From Gordonia sp. ABSL11-1 (GTDB lineage: Bacteria > Actinomycetota > Actinomycetes > Mycobacteriales > Mycobacteriaceae), in assembly GCF_030315685.1 (NCBI RefSeq), contig NZ_JASXSI010000011.1:1-64000 (forward strand): DNA of 64,000 nucleotides, in the 5' to 3' direction. Below the pieces are notes generated by a model. It saw only the letters and a program-made list of their open reading frames with translations. It had not been told where the DNA came from and did no database searches. Below are positions 26,904-34,960 of the stretch, in pieces. Each line of letters opens with the position of its first letter. Position 1 is the first letter of the stretch. The position numbers and the translations under genes were made by a program.

Positions 26904-28112
26904 ATGACCGAAGCCATTCATGCGCTCCTGCTCTGCTGGCGTGACACGACGCATCCGCAGGGCGGCGGAAGCGAGCGCTATCTCGAGCGTGTGGGCGCCG
27001 AACTGGTCGCGCGCGGCATGCGGGTCACACTGCTGACCGCCTCCCACGACGGCGCCGACGCCGAGGAGATCCGCGACGGCGTCCGCATCCTGCGCGCCGG
27101 GGGCCGGCTGTCGGTGTATCCCCGCGCGGCCGCCACCATCTTCGCCGCCCGCATCGGTCGCGGACGTCTCGGTGCGAGTGCACCCGACGTGATCGTCGAC
27201 ACCCAGAACGGCATCCCGTTCTTCGCGGCGCTGGCCTCACCGGCCCCGACGGTGGTCCTCGTCCATCACTGTCATCGCGAGCAGTGGCCCGTCGCCGGGC
27301 GGTGGCTCGGGCGCCTCGGCTGGTTCCTCGAGTCCCGGGTGTCTCCACGCGTGCATCGCCACAACCGCTACGTCACGGTGTCCGGACCGTCGGCGGCCGA
27401 ATTGTCGGCCCTGGGGGTGGATGCCGAACGGATCACCGTGATCCGCAACGGCGTGGATCCCGTGCCCGCCGCCGAGTCGGGTCCGTTTGCCGTGTCACCC
27501 TCGTCTGTGTCGCCGTCGGTCGTGTCCCCGTCCGGAGCTGACACCGGGACGGATCGCACGCCGAGGCTGTGCGTGTTGTCCCGTCTGGTGCCGCACAAGC
27601 AGGTCGAAGACGCGCTCGAGGTGGTCGCGGAGCTGCGTCACAGCCGTCCCGAGCTCGCCCTCGACGTCATCGGCGGTGGCTGGTGGGCAGACGAATTGCG
27701 CAGCCACGCACGAGAACTCGGGGTGGAACGACATGTGGTCTTCCACGGACACGTGGACGAGCGGCGCAAGCACGAACTCCTCGCACGCGCCGATGTGCAC
27801 CTGATGCCCTCTCGCAAGGAGGGGTGGGGGCTCGCGGTGATGGAGGCCGCCCAGCATCGGGTCCCGACCATCGGCTATCGCAGTTCCGTCGGCCTCGTCG
27901 AGTCGATCGACGACGACGAGACCGGCCTGCTGGTGGACGGGGTCGACGAACTCGTCAGTGCCACAAGAAAACTCATCGACAACCCGGACGAGGCTGCCCG
28001 GCTCGGCCGCAATGCGCAGGCCAAGGCGTCGCGGTACTCGTGGTCGGCGACGGCGGACGGCTTCATCGCGGTGTTCGACGACGTGCGGCGCCGCGGGCCG
28101 ACGCCGCGGTGA
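26904..28112 (+). CDS. GT4-family glycosyltransferase (Rv0225-like)
   Basis: A 402-residue retaining glycosyltransferase with two Rossmann-like halves. The N-terminal half begins with the PQGGGSERYLE nucleotide-sugar loop (about residues 19-29). The C-terminal half carries the EX7E-type motif in KEGWGLAVMEAAQ (about 305-317). A low-complexity Ser/Pro/Val insertion near 190-210 lies in the inter-domain linker. Rv0225 homologues sit in mycobacterial envelope-polysaccharide loci; donor and acceptor are not known. The 3' end overlaps the convergent membrane protein by 50 bp. Confidence 0.87.
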   Translation: MTEAIHALLLCWRDTTHPQGGGSERYLERVGAELVARGMRVTLLTASHDGADAEEIRDGVRILRAGGRLSVYPRAAATIFAARIGRGRLGASAPDVIVDTQNGIPFFAALASPAPTVVLVHHCHREQWPVAGRWLGRLGWFLESRVSPRVHRHNRYVTVSGPSAAELSALGVDAERITVIRNGVDPVPAAESGPFAVSPSSVSPSVVSPSGADTGTDRTPRLCVLSRLVPHKQVEDALEVVAELRHSRPELALDVIGGGWWADELRSHARELGVERHVVFHGHVDERRKHELLARADVHLMPSRKEGWGLAVMEAAQHRVPTIGYRSSVGLVESIDDDETGLLVDGVDELVSATRKLIDNPDEAARLGRNAQAKASRYSWSATADGFIAVFDDVRRRGPTPR

Positions 28113-29796
28113 TCGCGGTGGCCGCCAGGGCGAGCAGGATCGTCGACACCCAGATCACGTGGGCGGCGAGTACGGTGACCCGCGCCGCCGTCGATGCGTC
28201 GAGATCGGCGATCGGGCCCGGTATCCGGTAGAGGGTCAGGTCGTCCCCGCGGAACACGACGGTCGCCGAGGAAGCGAGATCGGCAGGTGGCGAAGCATTT
28301 TCGACGACGACCCAGCCGACTCCGAGGCCGGCCAGCGTCGACGGTGATCCACCGTCGGCCAGCGTCTTGTCGACCTCGGCTCCGCGGCCGGATGCCGGAT
28401 CCACGACGACGCCGTCAACGGTGAGCAGGCCGGACTCCGTCACCGGGGCGCGGACCATGCGAGGCAGCGGATTCAGCGACGGACCGTCGGCGAACGCGTA
28501 GCGGCGAACCGCCCCCGTCGGCCAGACGGCGACGGCGCCGTGGTCGGCGGAGACCGCTGCCGACACGCGCGCCCAGTCGCCCGGATAGGTGATCGGACGG
28601 ATGCTGCCGCCCACACCCCACGCCAGGTCGGGCAAGGGGGCGACGATGAGCAACGCGGCCGCGGCCATGGCGAACCCGGCCGGGACCCATCGTCGTGCGT
28701 AGGCGACCGCGCCGGCCGCGGCCACGGTGAAGTACGGCACCAGCAGCGCCAGGTACTTCTGGGTGTCGCGGAACAGGCCGATGCCGGGGACGTGGGTGGA
28801 GAGCGTCGACAGCCCGTCGGCGACCGGACCCACCGCCGTCAGCGTCACCAGGCCCGCCGTCAGCAGCGCGATCCCGGCGAGCACGGCGATCAGCCGGGTC
28901 TGCGCAGTCCGGTGCCGCCACAGCCACGCGGAACCGACCGTCACGATCAGGAGCATCGCGAGCGTCGCGACGGCGGCCCACCAGATCGTGCGGCTTGCGG
29001 GGACGGCGTCGGCGTTCCAGATGCCGCCGAGCCCGGCGACCGTCCCGAGCGTGCCGAGTCCCGGTTCGGCGCGTACACCGAAGACGGCGAAACCGCCGGC
29101 ACCGGTCGTCGACGGCGCGGTGCCGAGCGCCGTCGCGGTCAGCCACGGCAGGGCGCCCAGTACCCAGATGCCCGCGGTGGCGGCGCATCCCGTCCACCGC
29201 CGTCGCCGCAGCAGTGGTGCTATCAGGATCACCGTGAGCATCACGGCGGCCAGCACGGAGCCGGTGGGGATGAATCCCGCGGCGGCCGTCGCCAAGGCCA
29301 GGTGCGCCCAGGGTGCGACATCGCGGCGGCCACTGCCTCGGCGGATGTCGTCGGCGGCGACGACGATCCAGCCGAGCGCGGCAAACGGGACCAGCAGACT
29401 CCAGTGGCCCTGCAGGAGACGTTCGGCCACATAGGGATTCCAGATCGCCAGGCCGGCGGCGACGCATGCGCCCGCGGTTCCGGCCGACGGCACCAGCCGT
29501 GCCGCGAGGCGCCCGTACCCGACACCGGCGAGAATGAGTGCGCCACCGGTGATCACGACCACGACGATCCCGCCGTCGACGACCCGGCTCGCGGCCGCGA
29601 CGACCGCGTCCTGCGGAGTGGCCCGGGCGGCCACTCCGCCGAGGCCCAGCGTGGTGTCGGTGAGGAAGGACCGCGGAGTCGACACCGCATCGCGGTACAG
29701 CAGATGCCCGGACCGCAGGAGCGGGCCCAGGATGATCGCGGTCAATGCGGCCGAGACGACGGTCAGTGTCGGCAGCAGGTACCGCGGGCCGGCCAC
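28063..29796 (-). CDS. Large multi-pass membrane protein (Rv0226c-like)
   Basis: A 577-residue membrane protein with twelve or so hydrophobic segments between residues 5 and 390, an extracytoplasmic domain of about 150 residues, and a final helix near 545-570. The overall plan resembles GT-C polyprenyl-phosphate glycosyltransferases, but no clear DxD or EXD signature was identified. It corresponds in order to Rv0226c. It starts with GTG at 29796, four bases after the CitE-like gene stop, so the two are co-transcribed. A role in envelope polysaccharide assembly is inferred from neighbours. Confidence 0.72.
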   Translation of the reverse strand: MAGPRYLLPTLTVVSAALTAIILGPLLRSGHLLYRDAVSTPRSFLTDTTLGLGGVAARATPQDAVVAAASRVVDGGIVVVVITGGALILAGVGYGRLAARLVPSAGTAGACVAAGLAIWNPYVAERLLQGHWSLLVPFAALGWIVVAADDIRRGSGRRDVAPWAHLALATAAAGFIPTGSVLAAVMLTVILIAPLLRRRRWTGCAATAGIWVLGALPWLTATALGTAPSTTGAGGFAVFGVRAEPGLGTLGTVAGLGGIWNADAVPASRTIWWAAVATLAMLLIVTVGSAWLWRHRTAQTRLIAVLAGIALLTAGLVTLTAVGPVADGLSTLSTHVPGIGLFRDTQKYLALLVPYFTVAAAGAVAYARRWVPAGFAMAAAALLIVAPLPDLAWGVGGSIRPITYPGDWARVSAAVSADHGAVAVWPTGAVRRYAFADGPSLNPLPRMVRAPVTESGLLTVDGVVVDPASGRGAEVDKTLADGGSPSTLAGLGVGWVVVENASPPADLASSATVVFRGDDLTLYRIPGPIADLDASTAARVTVLAAHVIWVSTILLALAATAITAASARGAARRRTPR

Positions 29797-29800
29797 GGCC

Positions 29801-30748
29801 TCAGTAGTGATAGGTGTCCGACGGTGCGGGCGAGTGCACCGGGTCGTCGTCGTAGTCGGTGGCCTCGATGCCGTACGCCCGCGCCAGGTCGAGGATCTTC
29901 GTCGCGCGTGCGATACGCGGCAGGTCGGAGCCGTTGCGGATCTCGCCGCCGTCGCGTTCGAACTCGGCGAAGAACTCTCGCGCCCAGCTGATCTCGTCCT
30001 GCGATGGGGAAAGTCCCTCGTTGACGGGATGACACTGGTCGGGCGTGAGGCAGATCTTGCCGGTCATGCCGAACTCGGCGCTCACCGCGGTCGCCTCCGA
30101 CAGCTTCAGGGCGCCCGATCCGACGGTCGGGCCGTCGATCGCGCTGGGCAGGTGAGCGGCCTTGGCGGCGATGGTGAATCGGGACCGCGCATAGGCGAGG
30201 GTGGCCGGGTCGTCGCCGAATCCGGTGTCCCGGCGGAAGTCGCCGATGCCGAAGGCGAGTCGGAATGTGCCCTTCGCCGAAGCGATCTCACTGATGCGTT
30301 CGAGTCCGCGGGCGGTCTCGACGAGGGCGACGATCGGCACGCCGGGCAGCCGCTTGGCGGTCTCGGACACGTGATCGACCGACTCCACCATCGCCAGCAT
30401 GACGCCCCCGACGGAGGTCGTCGCCAGTGTGGCGAGGTCGTCGGCCCACCACGGCGTCCCGAATCCGTTGACCCGCACCCAGTCGGCGTTGCCTGCGGTC
30501 AGCCAGGTCATGACGTTGTCGCGGGCGGCCAGCTTGTCCTTGGGCGCGACCGCGTCCTCGATGTCGAGGACGACGATGTCGGCGCGGGAGCGCGAGGCAG
30601 GTGCGAAACGTCCCGCCTGGGCGCCGTTCACCAGCAGCCAGCTGCGAGCGAGGACCGGATCGATCCGGAAACCCTCGGGATCGGACGGGTGGTCGTCCGC
30701 GCTGTCGTCGGTCGAGGTCTGGTCGTACACCCCACCATCGTTGCCCAT
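29801..30748 (-). CDS. HpcH/HpaI aldolase / citrate lyase beta-like protein
   Basis: A 315-residue TIM-barrel enzyme of the CitE-like group. The Mg2+/CoA-ester signatures are visible: RSWLLVNG near the N-terminus, DIVVLDIEDAVAPKDK (the metal-ligand acidic motif), VRVNG, VALVETARGL and FGIGDFRRD. Actinobacterial members include malyl-, citramalyl- and beta-methylmalyl-CoA lyases, so the exact acyl-CoA cannot be named. The ATG at 30748 is chosen; the longer frame upstream is antisense to other sequence. It has no counterpart between Rv0226c and Rv0227c in M. tuberculosis, so it looks like an insertion. Confidence 0.82.
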   Translation of the reverse strand: MGNDGGVYDQTSTDDSADDHPSDPEGFRIDPVLARSWLLVNGAQAGRFAPASRSRADIVVLDIEDAVAPKDKLAARDNVMTWLTAGNADWVRVNGFGTPWWADDLATLATTSVGGVMLAMVESVDHVSETAKRLPGVPIVALVETARGLERISEIASAKGTFRLAFGIGDFRRDTGFGDDPATLAYARSRFTIAAKAAHLPSAIDGPTVGSGALKLSEATAVSAEFGMTGKICLTPDQCHPVNEGLSPSQDEISWAREFFAEFERDGGEIRNGSDLPRIARATKILDLARAYGIEATDYDDDPVHSPAPSDTYHY

Positions 30749-30860
30749 GGCCCGTGCGCTGCGCAAAGCGGCCCGACGGTGGCGCGGGGCGGTCGACGAG
30801 CCGGGTGTGTCACCGCGCCGGACGTCGGCGGGCGGGTGCGAGGAGTGCACACTTGATCGC

Positions 30861-32255
30861 ATGGTGGCACGGACTCGGAGGGGCGGCGTGGCCGGTGCTC
30901 TCGGCTGGGTGGCCGCCGGTTCGATGCTCGCCAACGCGTGCGCGTACCTCATCCATCTGGCCGCGAGTCGTTGGTGGCTCGACACCGCCGACTACGGCGA
31001 GTTCGCCGTGGGGATGTCGGCGATGCTGGTGCTCGGTGTCGCGGCGCTGGGGCTGCAGGCGGTCATCGCCCGCGCCGTCGTCCGGCACACCGACCTCCGC
31101 CGGATCGGACGGGTCACGATCCTGACCACCGCATCCGTCACCGTGCTCGCGGTCGTCGCGTCACCGGTGCTGGCCGTCGCGGCGTCGGTGGGTGTCGGGA
31201 CGGCCGCTGCGGCGTTGTCGGCGGCCCCGATGCTCGTCCTCATCGGCGCGGGTGAGGGGGTGCTGCAGGGCCACGGTTCGTTCCGGCTGCTCGGGTGGGT
31301 GCTGGCCACAGTCGGTGTACTGCGGACCGTCCCGGTGATCGGCGCCCTCACCGCCGGTGCAGGGCCCGCGGGAGCACTCGTCGCGGGTACGGTCGGCTCG
31401 GCGGTCGCCGCGCTGGCGGTGTTCTGGGCGGTGCGGACCGAGGGGCGCGAACGCGAGGCTCGTCCCGGTGTCGCCCCGGTGCCGGACGGACTCGATCTCC
31501 TCGACGTCGTGCGGGCGTCCGGGGTGCAGCTGGTCCTGATCATCGCCGCGTCCGTCGACCTGTTGCTGTCACGGAGCGTGCTGTCGGCCGGGGATGCGGG
31601 CATCTATGCGCTGGGCGCGATCGCCACCAAGGTGGCGTTCTGGCTGCCGCAGGCCGTCGGCGTCGTGTTCTACCCTCGGCTGGCGGATCCGGCGACGTCG
31701 CGACGCTCGCTGATGCACGCGGTCGCGGTGGTGGCCGCGATCGGTGTGGTGCTGACCGCGGGGGCCGCACTCGCCGGACCGCTGGTGCCCATCCTGATCC
31801 GTCCCGACTACGCGCCGCTCGTCGGTCTGCTGTGGCTGTTCGCGTACACCGGAGCGATGCTCGCCGCGCTGCAGGTCGCGCTGTTGTCGGCGATCGCGCG
31901 GTCCGCGACGGCGTTGTCGGCCGTGACGTGGGCGGCGGTGGCGGCCGAGGTGGTCGTCATCCTGACCGTGGTGCACAGCATCGTCACGCTCGCCGCCACC
32001 GCCGCGGTGACCGCGACCGTCGCCGCGGTCACGACGATGCTGGTGGGTCTGCGCCGGGATCAGGTTGCGGACGGTCGGTGTACGACGGATCGTCGGTTTG
32101 CGGATCGTCGGGTTCGAGACGGTCGGGCGTCGGACGGCCGGTCTCCGGATCGTCGGGTTCGGGTCGGTCGGTCATCTCACGGCCGGGTACCGGATCGCTC
32201 TCATCCGACCGGCGGCGCGGCCGGCGCAGACGGCGCGGACGCCACGCGGGATTGA
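30861..32255 (+). CDS. Polysaccharide flippase-like MOP-superfamily protein
   Basis: A 464-residue protein with about twelve to fourteen hydrophobic helices between residues 10 and 395, in the pattern of lipid-linked polysaccharide flippases (Wzx/MurJ relatives). The conserved first-helix region WVAAGSMLANACAYLIHLA supports this. The last 65 residues are an Arg/Asp tail of DRR-V-R-DGR repeats and lie inside the 227-bp overlap with the convergent DUF3068 gene. Its place among glycosyltransferases suggests export of an undecaprenyl- or decaprenyl-linked envelope glycan. Confidence 0.78.
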   Translation: MVARTRRGGVAGALGWVAAGSMLANACAYLIHLAASRWWLDTADYGEFAVGMSAMLVLGVAALGLQAVIARAVVRHTDLRRIGRVTILTTASVTVLAVVASPVLAVAASVGVGTAAAALSAAPMLVLIGAGEGVLQGHGSFRLLGWVLATVGVLRTVPVIGALTAGAGPAGALVAGTVGSAVAALAVFWAVRTEGREREARPGVAPVPDGLDLLDVVRASGVQLVLIIAASVDLLLSRSVLSAGDAGIYALGAIATKVAFWLPQAVGVVFYPRLADPATSRRSLMHAVAVVAAIGVVLTAGAALAGPLVPILIRPDYAPLVGLLWLFAYTGAMLAALQVALLSAIARSATALSAVTWAAVAAEVVVILTVVHSIVTLAATAAVTATVAAVTTMLVGLRRDQVADGRCTTDRRFADRRVRDGRASDGRSPDRRVRVGRSSHGRVPDRSHPTGGAAGADGADATRD

Positions 32256-33405
32256 CGATCGCCAACCCCGCACCGATCGCGGCGATCCCGGCAATGGCCG
32301 CGAGCAGCGGGATGACCCGGCCCCAGATCGTCACGGGTGAGGCCAGCGCGGTGGCGTGGTTGCTCATCCGGCGCTGGGTCGCCTCGTCGAAGGAGAAGGT
32401 CGCCGACAGGTTCGTGACGCGGTGATCGGGCAGGCTGGGGTCGATCTGCCGATAGCTCTCGTCGACGGCGATCCGGGCGTTCAGTATGGTGCCGGTCGCG
32501 GTGTCGACGTCGAGTTGCCACGACCCGCGGTGATGCAACGTGGCGGTGACCTCGCGGCCCGGATCCACCCCCGGGATGCCGAACCACCCTGCTGGCCGCG
32601 TGATGATCGTCGGCGGCGTGCTCTGTGCGTCACCATTGCGGATCTGATGCAGGTCGGTGTCGGGGACGTCGGCGACGAAGCGTGCCGCGTCCCGTCCGTG
32701 CACGGTGACCTCGCCGGTGTGGCGCAGCGGGACCGACCGGCGAGTGGTCACGTCGAAGAACGTGTGGTCGGTGGGCGAGACGTCGAACGGCAGCAGGTAG
32801 GTGTAGCCGCGGCGGTCGGGGACCGCGACGGGTGCGGCGTTGCTGTCGTACTGGATCTCCGAGCTACCCGGCGGGCCGTCGGCGGGTGCGGTGAGCTCGG
32901 TCAGCGCGGTGGTGCGGTTGATGGTCACGCGATCGCGCACCGCCGTGACCGTCGGGTCGGTGCAGGTCGCCGCGCCGGCCGGTGTCGTGGCGTCGCTGCC
33001 CGGTCGCGGGGCCTGCGGATCGACCTCGCGGTCGTCGACCGTCAGGTTCTCCGCCCGGATGGACGTACCCGACTGCAGCGTGACGCGACGGGCGTCGGCG
33101 GGCCGGACGGCGACGACCCGTTGCTGCCGGGTCAGATCGGCGCCGACGACACGCGCCGTCGGCGAGTTCAGTGAGCAGCGGTCGAGGACGCGGGCCGCTG
33201 CGGGTGTGTCGGTCGTCTCGCCGGTGCCGGTGCCGGTGCTGGAGGCCGTGGTGGTGAGGTCGGTGCTGAGCGGGATGGTGCGTAGGTTGTCGACGAACAG
33301 CGTCGGCAGGGCGATGGCCACGGCGACCAGGAATCCGCCCACAAAGATCAGCACCGGTCCGATGAGGTCGATGGTCGACAGACGACTCGGCCCGGGTGTT
33401 GACAT
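32029..33405 (-). CDS. DUF3068 / PorA-family protein (Rv0227c-like)
   Basis: A 458-residue protein with a membrane helix at about residues 12-35, a large extracytoplasmic domain (36-370) and a second helix near 372-392, followed by a charged Pro/Asp tail. The architecture matches DUF3068, a mycolata-specific family that includes Rv0227c and proteins annotated as porin PorA family. The ATG at 33405 is used; the longer frame upstream reads antisense through the acyltransferase gene. Function is unknown, but it is always near arabinan-assembly genes in the relatives considered. Confidence 0.82.
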   Translation of the reverse strand: MSTPGPSRLSTIDLIGPVLIFVGGFLVAVAIALPTLFVDNLRTIPLSTDLTTTASSTGTGTGETTDTPAAARVLDRCSLNSPTARVVGADLTRQQRVVAVRPADARRVTLQSGTSIRAENLTVDDREVDPQAPRPGSDATTPAGAATCTDPTVTAVRDRVTINRTTALTELTAPADGPPGSSEIQYDSNAAPVAVPDRRGYTYLLPFDVSPTDHTFFDVTTRRSVPLRHTGEVTVHGRDAARFVADVPDTDLHQIRNGDAQSTPPTIITRPAGWFGIPGVDPGREVTATLHHRGSWQLDVDTATGTILNARIAVDESYRQIDPSLPDHRVTNLSATFSFDEATQRRMSNHATALASPVTIWGRVIPLLAAIAGIAAIGAGLAIVNPAWRPRRLRRPRRRSDESDPVPGREMTDRPEPDDPETGRPTPDRLEPDDPQTDDPSYTDRPQPDPGADPPASS

Positions 33406-33457
33406 AGGGGCGAGGGTACTGGGCGGCCCAGCACGCGCGGCTACCCTGTTGACCAGC

Positions 33458-34960
33458 ATGAGCATCACCGAATCTTCGGCCACCCCTGACGACGACCTCG
33501 GCAGGAGCCCCGACCGCGGCTCCGGCGGGGGCCCCGACCGCGGCTCCGGCGGGGGCGACGACCGTGGCCCCTCGACCGGTCGCGTCGGCACTCCTGAGGA
33601 GACTGCGCCGCGTGAGGAGACTGCGCCGCGTCGCTTCTTCGGGCAGCTCGAGGGCATGCGGGCCCTCGCGGCGATCGGGGTGCTCACCACCCACGTCGCC
33701 TTTCAGACGCGTGCGGTGGAGCTGCCCGTCCTGGGGCCGGTACTCGGACGGCTCGATCTCGCGGTGGCCCTGTTCTTCGGGCTGTCGGGGTTCCTGCTGT
33801 GGCGGCCATGGGTGGCGGCCGCGCACGGCGCTGCGCCGACGCCGTCGGTGCGGCGGTACCTGACGCACCGGTTCGTGCGGATCTGGCCCGCGTATCTGGT
33901 CGTCGTCGTCCTCGTCCTGACCTTGCTGCCGGACGCCAAGAACGCCGACCTCACCGTCTGGGCCGCGAATCTGACGCTGACCCAGGTGTTCGTGCCGCTG
34001 TCGCTGACCGCCGGCCTGACCCAGATGTGGAGTCTGTCGGTCGAGGTCGCCTTCTATGCCCTGCTGCCGGTCATCGGGTGGGCACTGCTGCGGCTGCGCG
34101 TCGACCGCCGCATCGATCACCGTGTCGATCACCGGGTCGGCGGCCCCACGAGTGCCGACGAGTCCGGCCGCGCCGCCTGGCGCATTCCCGCGCTGGTGGC
34201 GCTGGGCGTGGTGAGTCTGGGGTGGGCGTGGGTGGCGATGGTGCTGCCGGTCGCGGCCGGTGTCGAACCGAAGAACTGGGTGTTCGGTCACCTGCCGTGG
34301 TTCGTCGCCGGGCTCGTGCTGGCCGAACTCGTCGGCGCGATCGAGCTCGACGACCACCGGCCGGTGGCGCGGTGGGTGCGGGTCGTCGCGCGCGTCGGGG
34401 CTCACCGCGTGTGGATGGGGATCGCACTGGTGTCCGCCTATGCGCTGGCGTGCACGCCGCTGGCCGGGCCGACGGGCCTGGGGGCGCTCGCGCCGTGGCA
34501 GTTCGCCGTGAAGATGGTGCTCGGTGCGATCTGCGGATTCGCGTTGCTGGCGCCGTTGGTGTTGTCGGCACGCCCGTTCCGGGTGCTGACGTCGCGCGTG
34601 ATGTTGGCGCTGGGCCGATGGTCCTACGGCATCTTCATCTGGCATCTCGCGGTGCTGGCGGTGGTCTTCCCGCTGTTCGGCATCCTGCCGTTCAACGGCG
34701 ACTTCCTGGTGGTGTGGGCCATCACCCTGGGACTGACCACCGGCGTGTCCGCGGCGAGTTACGCCTTCATCGAGGAACCCGCTCGGCGCTGGCTGCGCAC
34801 GCGGGAACGCAGCATGTGGGAACGCAGAAGAGACGAGCGCAGTAGAGACGAGCGCAGTAGAGACGAGCGCAGTAGAGACGAGCGCAGTAGAGACGAGCGC
34901 AGCGGTTCGACCGTCGCCAACCAGACGGTGAGTGAGACGGCGACCAGCGCCGGGAGCTGA
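33458..34960 (+). CDS. Acyltransferase-3 family membrane protein (Rv0228-like)
   Basis: A 500-residue membrane O-acyltransferase of the OafA/YrhL type. About ten helices follow a 55-residue low-complexity N-terminus with PDRGSGGG and EETAPR repeats. The catalytic-type histidine is in GVLTTHVAFQ, and the RFVRIWPAY motif lies near residue 145. Such enzymes acetylate or succinylate extracytoplasmic glycans. The C-terminal tail consists of five RDERS repeats encoded by perfect 15-bp units and overlaps the aftD 3' end by 202 bp. Confidence 0.85.
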   Translation: MSITESSATPDDDLGRSPDRGSGGGPDRGSGGGDDRGPSTGRVGTPEETAPREETAPRRFFGQLEGMRALAAIGVLTTHVAFQTRAVELPVLGPVLGRLDLAVALFFGLSGFLLWRPWVAAAHGAAPTPSVRRYLTHRFVRIWPAYLVVVVLVLTLLPDAKNADLTVWAANLTLTQVFVPLSLTAGLTQMWSLSVEVAFYALLPVIGWALLRLRVDRRIDHRVDHRVGGPTSADESGRAAWRIPALVALGVVSLGWAWVAMVLPVAAGVEPKNWVFGHLPWFVAGLVLAELVGAIELDDHRPVARWVRVVARVGAHRVWMGIALVSAYALACTPLAGPTGLGALAPWQFAVKMVLGAICGFALLAPLVLSARPFRVLTSRVMLALGRWSYGIFIWHLAVLAVVFPLFGILPFNGDFLVVWAITLGLTTGVSAASYAFIEEPARRWLRTRERSMWERRRDERSRDERSRDERSRDERSRDERSGSTVANQTVSETATSAGS

